A stretch of 64,000 bases of DNA from Crotophaga sulcirostris (taxonomy: Eukaryota; Chordata; Aves; Cuculiformes; Crotophagidae). This document shows, in pieces, positions 26,472-37,400 of the stretch. Position 1 is the first letter of the stretch, and the number at the start of each line of letters is the position of its first letter. The notes under the pieces were generated by a model. That model was not told the origin of the DNA. It was given only the letters and a program-made list of their open reading frames with translations, and ran no database searches. The stretch spans positions 366,725 through 430,724 of the forward strand of contig VYZB01000239.1 of assembly GCA_013397455.1 (NCBI GenBank). The letters run 5' to 3'. Both the position numbers and the translations under genes were made by a program.

Positions 26472-28654
26472 ATATACACACTTCAGAAACAACCAATTTC
26501 TACTATAGATTTACACTGATTCTACACTACACAGACAAGGACAAATGAAATACTATCTATTCTACAAGAACCCATGACCACGCTATTATGTTTCAAAGGA
26601 AACCAGAAATTGTCGCACAAGTATTTGTGCATGTGAAGGAATGCAACAGTGAAAAACAAGAGGCAGAATCACAGGAGGAATGGGAACAGGGACACAGAAT
26701 GTCTAGACATGCTATAAAACACAGCTTCTACTGCAGAGGAGCTCTGTGTGCCTGGGCTGGGAGGGCTCAACATCCCTGGAATGCCCTTTGGTCTTCCTTT
26801 TTTTTGCAGGCAGATGACTAAAATGTTCTGTGCAATCTTAAGAAGGTAACTGAGAGAAAAGCAACTCCCAGAGTACTGGTGTTACTAAGCACACCATTAG
26901 GAAACTGCAGCCACCTCGATCTTCTCCCAGTCAAAAAACAAACCTCAGCAGTAATAATACTCCATGTAGTGTCTCAGTATCCAAACTGCAGCACTGGTAT
27001 TAACATTTGACAAAGGCAAGATGTTCTATCCATACTAAAAAACATAAAACAAAATAGAGAAGTGAAACGCGACTCTCTCTCAGCACAAAGTTTCTTTGAC
27101 TAGAATACAGTTATTTTTTTACAAGACAGGTTGGAGCACTGCTGCTTTATTCTAAGTTATATTCCAACCCTTTTTAGATCCTTTATTCAGCCACAGACCA
27201 TTTCCAGACTCCTAGAGAGCTTTAAAGCTTGACATGTCAAAATATGCATTGTGTTTGTGTTTCTAGAGGCTAAGGATTATCCTACAGCTGAGACTGCACC
27301 ACAAATTTACTGAAGCTTTTACAATGACTTTCCAGTGCAGACTCTGCTGCAGGATACCAAGGATAAATAATGGGGTTTCTATTCCATATAAGCACGAATG
27401 TGAGTGAATCCATCTGTTCATCTACACGGACAAGGTACCAAACAAAACTTACTTGCTTAGATACCATTATTACAAGTGTCAGAATCTTTTAAGGACAACA
27501 GTAAAAATCATACTGCAAACTATTTTCACTCCAATGACCACCAATAGGAGATTTGCTGAGTAGAGAAACACAGAAGAAACTACCATTTTTGAAGCACAAG
27601 AAAGGCTTCTGAAAATACAGATTGTCTGTATATTTATCAAACATTTATAGACTTTTATATACTTCAGCATGAAACATAAAAAAGTTCCAAAAAAAAAAAA
27701 GTTTCTAAAGAGCTTTGGAGTCTCCTGTGGCCACAAATAGTTCAACTGGACTATTCAATCTACGTTTGAAAAGAATATTAGTCCACCTTGGAAACGATAT
27801 TTGCAGAAGAATGTGTGGAAATCCATACAGTAAGCTAATTCACATGATAAGAAGGATAGCATATATAGAAGAAGTTTTTACACTAAATCTGGGAAGAATG
27901 AGTACAATTTAATTGTTTCTTATGCTGCAAAGTGGAGATCTCAAAACCCAGTTTCATAACAAGCAATTATAGTGGATGGAAAGGTTGCACAGATTGCAGC
28001 AGCTCTAGATTAGTTTTGCAAAAATACCAAACTTTCAAAGGGCCAGAAATGGGCTGCATCACAAGAATTCAGGTATCTATATTTGGACAGCTAGAGGCCA
28101 GTGGCAGTTTCATCTAGGTATCTGAAAACACAAAGAAGAACAGCATGGAAGAGAGCACAATGTGCAGCCCTACTCTGCTCCTCCTGTATATAACCTGCTT
28201 GGAAGGTACAAGGTTATTGTATTTATTTTCTCTTGCTGTATGCCTTGGGGCAAAAGGTGACACCATCTGTTTCTGTTTAGGTGTGACATCTATTCTGAGG
28301 ATCTGGCTCCCTTCTGATCGTGATTCACATAGTAGGTGACTGATATCTCTCTTCTCTGTGCTGTCACTTACTCAGGGATGGGAAGAGCCTTGCTTTCCCT
28401 TCAAAAGTAAGCCAGCCAACCACCACAATGGACTGACCTTTCAAGATGTACTTTATACTAGTTAAATACAAATATATAACGTAATAAAATATATTACATA
28501 ATATGTTAGAACATAATATATAATAAAATAAATATGTAACATAAATAAAAATATAACAACAACAAATGACGTTGGAAACGCATCCTTTCTTTCATGTTAA
28601 TGCACACAATTAATTTAGCATCTGCTCTATAAATACCACTTCCTCTTTCCACAG
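26472..28654. other. Unique AT-rich non-coding DNA
   Basis: No gene or repeat family is recognised. Frames are 61 to 88 codons and look random. The segment 28465-28560 is low-complexity, nearly pure A/T, listed separately. Confidence 0.6.
28465..28560. repeat. AT-rich low-complexity tract
   Basis: A stretch of almost only A and T made of irregular TAAAATA, ATATA and ACATAA units. It has no strict period. Confidence 0.8.
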
Positions 28655-28792
28655 CACCCTAACAAAACATCAATATTTCCATACGATGATGAATACTACT
28701 GTGGGGAACTTCGTAAGAAAGGAATTTTCCATCCTATAGGATCATATAAAACAAGAGGCTCTTTATGCTGCAAAGGGCCAGTTAAAGAATAG
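28655..28792 (+). pseudogene. Short cysteine-containing open frame, possible decayed defensin-like exon
   Basis: An acceptor-like sequence (pyrimidine tract then CAG ending at 28654) precedes a 45-codon open frame that stops at 28790-28792. The last part reads YYCGELRKKGI, then IGSYKTRGSLCCKGP. In beta-defensins the C-terminal pattern is typically IGxC, six residues, CCK. Here a tyrosine occupies the place of the fourth cysteine with exactly six residues before CC. The second and third cysteines are missing and the C1-to-CC distance is short. I found no upstream signal-peptide exon with a matching splice phase. This may be a relic or chance; a functional gene is unlikely. Confidence 0.15.
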
Positions 28793-28828
28793 ATCTAAAG
28801 AATTACATCCCCCTGACACAACAATCCC

Positions 28829-29473
28829 ATGCATAGATATAGACTAGGGACGGAGTGGCTGGAGAGTAGTCAGTCGGAAAGGGACCTGGGAGTGCTGGTT
28901 GACAGGAAGCTCAACATGAGCCAGCAGTGTGCCCAGGTGGCCAAGAAGGCCAATGGCATCCTGGCCTGCATTAGGAATAGTGTGGCGAGCAGGACCAGAG
29001 AAGTTATCGTCCCCCTCTACTCGGCACTGGTCAGGCCTCATCTTGAATACTGCGTGCAGTTCTGGGCCCCTCAGTTCGGGAAAGATGCCAGGATACTGGA
29101 GAATGTCCAGAGGAGAGCAACGAAGATGGTGAAAGGGCTGGAACACAAACCCTACGAGGAGCGACTGAGGGAGCTGGGGCTGTTTAGTCTGGAGAAGAGG
29201 AGGCTCAGGGGAGACCTTATTGCTCTCTACAACTACCTAAAAGGAGGTTGTAGTCAAGCGGGCGTTGGTCTCTTCTCCCAGGTGACCAGTGACAGAACTA
29301 GAGGGCACGGACTTAAACTTCGTCAGGGGAGGTTTAGACTTGATGTGAGGAAGAAGTTCTACACTGAAAGGGTGATTGGCCACTGGAATGCGCTGCCCAG
29401 GGTGGTGGTGGAGTCGCCGAACCTTGAAGTGTTTAAGGGAAGATTGGATGAGGCACTGAGTGCCATGGTTTAG
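28829..29473 (+). pseudogene. CR1 ORF2 C-terminal remnant (214 codons)
   Basis: This frame is the carboxy-terminal part of the CR1 ORF2 polyprotein, which in full length carries an endonuclease and a reverse transcriptase. Visible landmarks in order are [16 protein letters not shown] (about residues 10-25), [69 protein letters not shown], and near the end [20 protein letters not shown]. The catalytic FADD-type reverse-transcriptase motif and the endonuclease lie upstream in the family and are absent here, so it cannot move by itself. The ATG at 28829 is an internal methionine; a stop at 28814 lies just upstream. It is not a host gene. Confidence 0.93.
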
Positions 29474-29492
29474 ATGATGAGGTGGTGTTCGT

Positions 29493-29521
29493 GTTGGCTT
29501 ATAGGTTGGCTTATAGGTTGG
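29493..29521 (+). repeat. 12-bp tandem repeat in CR1 3' UTR
   Basis: The unit GTTGGCTTATAG occurs at 29493-29504 and 29505-29516, followed by GTTGG. It lies after the CR1 stop codon and before the terminal block. Confidence 0.9.
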
Positions 29522-29576
29522 ACTTGATGATCTTGGAGGTCTCTTCCAACCTGGTTATACTGTGAAACTGTGAAAC

Positions 29577-32500
29577 CAGTGAATCTAAAAAGACAGCATT
29601 GTTCAAACTTGGAACCTTTTGTCTTTAGCACTGTGAGGTTTTTATATTTTGCCTTTGGAAGGTATACATCCCTCTGTTCCTCTGGATTCATCTTACAGTC
29701 AGTCTGATGAGTAGTACAGAGAGAAGTCATATGATGCATCAGTTTCCTTTTGTCTCAGACAGATTAAAAGCACTGCAGAGGGGGAATGCAAGAACACTGT
29801 TTATGGAACAAAGCAGCGAAGAAAGAAGAACACTTCCAGAATTAAAATTAAGAGACAAATGGCATTGTAAGGGACAAATTAGAAATAATTAGGCAGATAA
29901 AAAGAGTAAGAAAGCAAAGGCTCATTTCTACAATAAAGTTGTGACGATATAAACCAGACCAACCAGATGTGATGCACAAAGAAGTCAGCACCCACAAGCA
30001 GAAGGCACTTAGCTAGAATCAGCCTGCCTTTGCCTGAATCATTTTCCTTGCAAAGCACACTCATTTTTCTGATCATTTAAGTCCTTTTCTCTTCCTGGTG
30101 TCAGTTGCCTCCTCAAAAGGTGCTCACATTTCATTTCCACAGCAGTCTGCAAATATTTCATTGTACTACAGCAGGGATCTCTAGGAACTTGAAATACATG
30201 TGCCTTCCTCTTTTTTCTTTTCCCCCCTTCACATTGAGGAAGGCCCTGAAGCCATGTTCTCATTAAATCTCTTTGGCTTTTCAAGATAGGAAGCTATTGT
30301 GCCATATACCTTCTTAATTATGCACCAATCAAAAAGTTTAAAAGAACAGCTCTGCCAGTGACAGCTAGGAGGCAAGATAAAGGACAGAAGCCTAACTCAT
30401 GAATGACTGTTTAAGTGTCCCTGTAACACAGGAACCTTTAAGAATGAGGATGTCTTAGCACAGGAAAGGGACTAAAGGCTCCTGAGGCAAAAGAGTTCTA
30501 AGAATCTATTATTTCTCCAATTTATATTCTTATTTAGAGGACATATATGCTATTTTTTACTCCAACAAGGAGGCTTCATGATACTTAGAAAACAAATAGG
30601 TATTAAAAACAGATTTCTGAAAAACTCTTTAAACTTCAAGTGTCCATTTTGAGAAACCAGAAGAGTGACTTTAGAAATAAAGCAGCTAAGTAATATTTAA
30701 CTAGCTAAATTACGACCCTTTCTGTATATGTGAATTGCTTTTTCAGTGACATCTAGACAATGCAAAAAAAACAAGAGAAGAAATTTCTGCAACAATATCA
30801 ATAGAATGATCAGGGAAATTTCTAATACCAAATTAAGTTCATGTTGATTCACACATAACATTTATAAGCAACATTACTGCTTCTAACAAGCTTTCCTAAA
30901 GATTCTTGAAGCAAATTGTAGAAATCTCTAGAAGATTAGTTTTTTCTAGCACCTTCCACCCCAAAAGGAGTAAATGCTCAAAGCAGTCTCACAGTGTCAG
31001 TTTTGACACCATGAGCTGACACTCTGGGAAAAGTCGATGCTCCAAGGTCTTAAGCTTGCTTGACAAAGATCAGGAAGCAAAAACCTCATCTAGGTTTAGA
31101 ATTGATGATTGACTAATATCAAGAATTTAGGATTAGGCTTAGTTTGAATGAAGGCTTGTAATCAGGAAAATTTCCATTTGTTCAGTCACCAACTATGAGG
31201 CCACAGCACAACACGAATTGTACTAGCAAGCAGGAATTTAAAGTGGCTCAATGGCTACATTCAAACCTACACCTCTGAAATTGGGCTGTCCAGAACTCAA
31301 TGCAGAACTCTTTGAAGTACCACTTGTTTTCTTTGCAGCTGTAATCAAATTTTACAAAATTTACCATGAAGCAAAGACTCTCTGGGGATTTAATGCTTTC
31401 CAAAACTGAAATGATATTAAAGAAAGAAATTAACATAATTATTCAAAGATAGTTTTCCATTAAACCATTAGCATTTACACTCAAATTAGTATCAGGTTTT
31501 GTGCATTTTTACCTATCTAAACAATGAGTGGAGGCACTGTATGAAAGGTTATCACTGACTACAGTAGAGCTGAACACAGACACTTGTGTTATGTTGCAGC
31601 ATGAAAAAGAAGTGGTGAGAATGTGCGCAGCAGCCCTGGATATGTAATCAAGGCGAGTGAGAACAAGAACCGATCGTTGGTTCAGCTGGATTAGAAAGCT
31701 CTGGTCCTCTCCATCCTCAGTCATGAAACCCTTTCAGCAGTCACAGTGACAGATGTTCTGCACGGGTAATCCTTCATCCTTCTAATCCCAACTGAGGGTT
31801 GGAATTGATGGACACTGGGTACATATAAATAAAGAACTTGAAAATACATAAGTTTGGGCTTGAGTAAACAGTATTGAATAAACATATTAATAACAATGTG
31901 GGCTTTAGAGTAAGATTAGCTGCTGACACCAGTAACATTTATTCACACTACAGGGAGTGATTCTAAAGTAATAACATGAAAGTGCACTGACAAGTGTTAA
32001 ATCAAAAAGGCTTTCCACAAAGCAGTGAAAAAAGGAAAGAAGATGTAACAAAGAAAGTGATGATTTTTCTTCTTTTTCTTTAACAGCACAACAGAAAATT
32101 AAACAGCTGTAATAGCTACAGGTGCAAAGGAGAAAATGGGGAAGATCATATCAACGTTTCTTTTCAAAGGTTCAAAAGTAACTTTTTCTACCACAAGACT
32201 CAAATAGAGAAGGCTATACACAATGGCATAGTTCATAACTAAAATCAGGTGCCATTTCACTCTGGAGCACTGAATTACCTCTTTAGAAATGTCACAACAG
32301 AAATAGAGGACCTACCTTCTAAGAGTACCTACCTTCTATTTTCTCTATGTGAACCCATTAGGTTTACACCTGAACACATGCTTAAAATGCTCTGAATTCG
32401 TCGCCTAATGTTCAACTAAACATGATAGACTCAAAGTCAAGGCCTCAGTTATATCTGGAACCATCAGGCAGGTTTGATTTTTGTCATGTTTGGCCAGTAA

Positions 32501-34188
32501 AAAATACATTATCCACAGGGGTCCCAGCATCTAAGATCTATTGAATGACTTGCAATTCATACAGGACACTGAAACATGGGTTCAGTTGAGATTTCTGCTC
32601 ATAGACTGCAAAGATAAAAAAAATGTAATTTAATGGGTGGACTGGAACAAAAAATTGGGAAATGGTTGGTGCAGCAGGAGTGTAACATATGTGACGGATA
32701 CAGAGATGCCAACTGGGCAGAAGGGCCTGATGGAGCCTTATGTTCTGAGAACTACTTAGTTTTTCTGCTTGAAATGAGACAGATTGATTATTTTGACCAT
32801 AGGGATTAACCATTGTGCAGGTAAATATTCAAAACCATCAAAACCTGAACATTCACATTGAATTGCAAAATGTGTTCTGTTGTAACAGCACTGAAAAAAA
32901 CCAGCTGGGCATGCTCATCTAGGAAAGGAAGGACAGGAGGGTAACAATGAAAAGCAATTATGGAGTTCTATTTTACTTTGCTCTTTCTGTTCCTAATTTT
33001 GCTTTAACTAAGCATCTGTCATGTAATATAGTCTTCATGCACAACATACAGAATTCCATGCATTTAAAAGGACTGGTGTAGGGTTTCAGTGTCGGATCTT
33101 TGAGCAAAAATTTTCTCTGTTTTCATCAAGGCACAGCCTGAGTCTGTGAGTGAAACCCAACTACTGACTCCATAGAAGTTACACACAAAGTTCTTAATTG
33201 CTTTATGGTCCTTCAATCTCACCTTTTTCCATTGTTTTCCAAGGCAAAAAAAAAAAAAAAGACAGAAAGGACATAGTGGTAAAATACCAAGTACTCTGTC
33301 CTTGGCACACCAGATGTTCTTGACAACAGAGGAAGATGATTGAGAGCCAGTGAAATTTCCCAGATTTAACTGAATATTCCATGCATTCAGCACAAAGCAA
33401 GGACTTTTTTCTTCTGCGGTCCCACAAGAAATAATGAAAGTGAGCTCTGGTTACTGAAGTGTTTGGAAACTGTACAAGCACAGTTGAGCAAACTTTCTTT
33501 CTCTGACAGATTTAGCCACAAATCAACTGGAATCTTCTTACATCCCAAGAAATTGTTTTTATTGGCATATTATGACCTATAGGACATAAAATATGAGTTT
33601 CCTTAGATAATTCCAGTCAACTGCAGACTGACAACCACTTTCAAGATAAACCTGATGTATTTTTTAAATGGTCAGGCCCAGCATCCTGCTGTCATTCCTT
33701 ATTACTGATATGGTGTTTGTCAGGGAGTCACATAAAGCTTGGGAGACCAGACCTCCATTCTATCCTTTGTCCACAGGCAACCTTGCTGATTTGTCTATGG
33801 TGCTTACTACAGCTGCGTTTAAAAAAATGTAGTTATAAAATGGGAGTAAAAGTCCTGTCCAGTTTCTCAGGGTACTGTAACGAGATGCACAGTAAATATC
33901 AACCAAACTGTCAACTGTCAGTGATGAAAACTGAGATTGAAGCAGTCTGCCATGTTCTTTTTGGAGGTCTTGCACATCCCTAAGAAAATACACCTATAGG
34001 AAAAGCAGGAGCATAATGTTTCTGTTTTCAAGAATGAAGGGCAAAATAATTCCCACCCTACAAACAAAAACCACCTTCCCTTTGACAGGGGGTGGCATAA
34101 CCTGTCTTCTGATTTGACAGTCAGAACTAGGTCCAAGTGTAATTCTCATTACACACAGTAATTTTCTTCAAAAAAAAATATAAAAAAA
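29577..34188. other. Unique AT-rich non-coding DNA
   Basis: No gene, RNA or transposon is recognised. A 15-A run lies at 33246-33260 and an imperfect multi-arm inverted repeat at 30993-31023. Frames up to 109 codons on the minus strand (33064-33393) include poly-A/T-encoded phenylalanine runs and look spurious. Confidence 0.6.
33246..33260. repeat. A15 homopolymer
   Basis: Fifteen adenines in a row. The upstream sequence is not a recognisable retrocopy. Confidence 0.9.
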
Positions 34189-34405
34189 TTGTGTTGGAAC
34201 AGACATTTGAGATCATTGAGTCCAACCATACCATCCACTACTAAATCGGATACCTGAGCACTTTGTCTACCCATCTTTTAAACACCTTCAGAGACGCTGA
34301 CTCAACCTCATCTCCAGGCAGCCTCTGTCAGTGCTTGATAGCCCTTTTGATGAAGAAATTTTTCCCAATATCTAATCTGAACCTCCCCTACTACAACTTG
34401 AGTTA
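34189..34405 (-). mobile_element. CR1 LINE 3' fragment
   Basis: A minus-strand CR1 tail. On the plus strand GTGTTGGAACAGACATTTGA and GATCATTGAGTCCAACCATA precede the ACACCTTCAGAGACGCTGAC block and GATGAAGAAATTTTTCCCAA. It is close in type to the inner CR1 at 60687-61247, which shares the GAGTCCAACCATACC and CACTACTAAA segments. The terminal octamers are lost. The 5' end is unclear beyond about 34405. Confidence 0.9.
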
Positions 34406-37400
34406 CTGGAGGGATTAGGAGAACTGGACCCTGTTGAAGTATAAACCACTATCATGATATTTTTCTTGTCAGAAACCATAATTCTAGAGTGAAGACTCTG
34501 AATTCCAGCAATGTAACAATATTTGATGTCATTTCAGTTGTGCACAGCACTGTACACACCATCTCTGCTAACTATCCACTTATGCACAATGGTAAAAAAA
34601 CACAGTGAGATTTCCTGATAATGGGTCTGTGAGATAATCTAATGAATTTTTTACATAGAGCAGACATCTGCTGCTGTTTGTGATCAAGTTCAAGTCAGTA
34701 CGGAAGGGAAGAGAGCAGCTCTCTGCGGCAATGTCGTGTGGAGGGGGAACTGCTTTTGCAGAAGTGTAGATTTCTGTAAAGTTTGCATTCCAAACAGGCC
34801 ACATAGCTTACTAATAAATTACCCTTCCTATGTTGTCTAGGTCCTAATATAAGTAGTAAAACGAAACTGAATGTTTTTATGGAAAGTCTCAGAGTTCAAA
34901 CCAAAGAATGGCAAAAGTCCTTTGATCCATGAAACGAACCCTCCCTGTTCCCATCATCACTGCTCTCCTGTCAACTGAATGCATAGTGAAATGTGAATTG
35001 TGGTCCCTAAGTAGCTGTGATATTGCTTTCCTTAAGATGCTAGAGGTTTTGTACAGCTTATCACTAGCCCAGTACAAAGGTTATGGGCACAGCAGCCAAA
35101 TATACTGTACTCTAAAGGTAGGGTGCTTGATTAGTTTTCAGAGACCTTTGAACACAGAGTTTCCATGGTGTTTTGATTTTTCCCTCTGCAATTTTATTAC
35201 TAGCTTGGCTTTATTATCCAACAAGCTCATGACAGTCTAAACTTTAAAAACAAGCAGAAGTACAAAACTTCTAAACGAGCCCAACATTTCACATCACTAG
35301 ATTGTTAGGCACAATCCTTATGCAAGCATCTAAAGGTAAACCTTATAATCTATTTTTCCCCCTTATTTGTTAAGCAGTAACACTAATAATTTGATTGTGA
35401 AACACTTATGCATATGAATGAACTTTTATATAAGACCTGATTTTAATTAAAAAAAACTTCAAACCTAATTTTACTTCAGAGTTAGAAATAGGGGACAACT
35501 CAGTGGTGAGTGGGGCAGTGACAATGCAGGTGGTACCAGCTACTGAACAGTATTACCCTGCTATAATTTTATGAATTAATTAAGAAACTATGAGGAAAGA
35601 TACATTGTACACCAGAGGAAAAATAAACGAGATTGAGGTAAAAGTAGGAGTTCGGTGGTTACTGTGAAAAGGTCTGTTCCAACTTGTGACTGGCTTCAGG
35701 AGAAAATGACAGGGCACTGTGAAGACTCGAGACAGAGCTTGAAAATTATTTGAAAAGCTGTCCAAGAGGAAGTCCTTCTGCAACTATAAAGATCGCAAGC
35801 ATTGTTTCTCCTACACTGAAATAAGCCAGAATAACACGAGCTGGATCTTCCTCTCTTTGACAATTGACATTGGCAGTCACTTAGGGTAAAGAGATATAGC
35901 CTCATACATACCTATGTATTTCCAAAATCGAGTTTTAAATCTGGTTCCAGTTTGTACACATTATTACAAGCTTCTTGATGCCAGTAACCTGCACATTCTA
36001 CTTTCCTTATTGAGGTCTAATATAAACAGTTTATTTCTTGGTTTCTAATGAACAAATCTGAACAAATGCCTGAATATTTTTTCATAGTTTTCTTAAATGA
36101 ACGAAGTACAAATAGAAGTCAAGCAGCTCTATTTTGTTTGAAATTTTAGATCTCAATACTTAATGAGGCCAAATTAATAGTACATGTACCACTTCAAGCA
36201 TTCAACTTTCTGTGCCTTTAGAAAGAATTGAGTTCTATTAAATTTCATATTAAGTCGTTCCAGTCAGAAGTCAATCATAGCAAAGCAAAGTCTAGTCTCT
36301 TGGTAAAGACAAAGATTCAAGCATTTGCTATTATCCATGCTTTTAGCCCTCTAACTGCCCCATGCTGCAATTACTAGCTTTCCCATCTTTTCTTCAGGAG
36401 TGGTTGTCATTGCAAGTATCTGCCAAACCACCCATACATCTAATACACTTAATCAGGTACAGTTGTGCTACTTCAAAAGATGAAAGCAGGACAAACATAA
36501 CTTTTATTTATTTTACTGTAATCCAGTTTCCTGTTCAAAAAAAACCCCTATTTTTATATTTCTCCACGGAGCAGGTTTGTGGCAATATCCTTTCTCACAT
36601 GCAAAAAATATCACCAGGCTCAAGACTGTTAACTACTTTATTACCTCCCAGTTTGCTTCTGTGTATCGCTAGAGATGTGATCCCCAACCAGTCTCATATT
36701 ACTTTTACATCCTGATTCATGATCCAAGTCCAGCAAGTTACTTAAACGACTGCCTAGCGACAGAAGTAATCCCACTGGTGAGTGAAACAGCAATGTATTT
36801 TCTTTATTTGTTTACATTTTCCTCTAAGTCCATCACAGTGTTGGTCGATCAGCTCTGATCAATACTGAGGTGCCACTTTAGATGTAAAACCTTTAAAAAG
36901 CTGCACTTCTGGGCTTAACAATAATCGGAAGGTCTCCAACCAACATATGTATTGAGCTTGAAAGCATCAGCCTCAGAATAAACCTGTTTGACCCTTCATC
37001 CACATCACTGCAGCAGAACTTTAAGCAGCCTTTTGCACTAGAATATTCCTAAATATCACAACTCCAGAAATGCACTCTTTGGTAAACTGATTGAAATCTT
37101 CAGCTTTCAAGTTTTTCCTGCTATCTTATATGCCGCAAGTTACGCTATGAGAACTACAGAGACTCTAGGGACCACCCCTTCCCCCCAAAGAAAACCCTCA
37201 AGCCAGAAATCCCATAAAGAGTATTTTCATACAGCCCTTCAAGGCACACCTGAAAAACTTTATTTTCTTTAATGTTCTCTAGAGACTTTAATTAATCACT
37301 TATCAGGTCATGAGCCTGGAGAACATTACAAAAAGAATTTTCCAGGGGCAGGGTTTTCAGCTGTTCTTTGTGCTTTTAGTCTAAGTCTTTACAGATATCA

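Larger units (their letters stand above)
28817..29576 (+). mobile_element. CR1 LINE, best-preserved copy in the window
   Basis: A 5'-truncated CR1 of about 760 bp in plus orientation. It begins near the ORF2 segment encoding [10 protein letters not shown], contains an open C-terminal ORF2 remnant (28829-29473), and then a short 3' UTR. It ends with CTCTTCCAACCTGGTTATAC and two copies of a TGTGAAAC octamer, the diverged terminal repeat. The 3' UTR includes a 12-bp unit (GTTGGCTTATAG) present 2.4 times at 29493-29521. No clear target-site duplication is visible, as is usual for CR1. The open frame suggests it is younger than the other copies. Confidence 0.96.

Noticed and set aside
28145..28339. 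Hydrophobic start at 28145-28205 as a signal exon for the defensin-like frame at 28655
   Set aside because: The donor-like site after codon GAA-G gives phase 1, which would create an immediate stop in the downstream frame.
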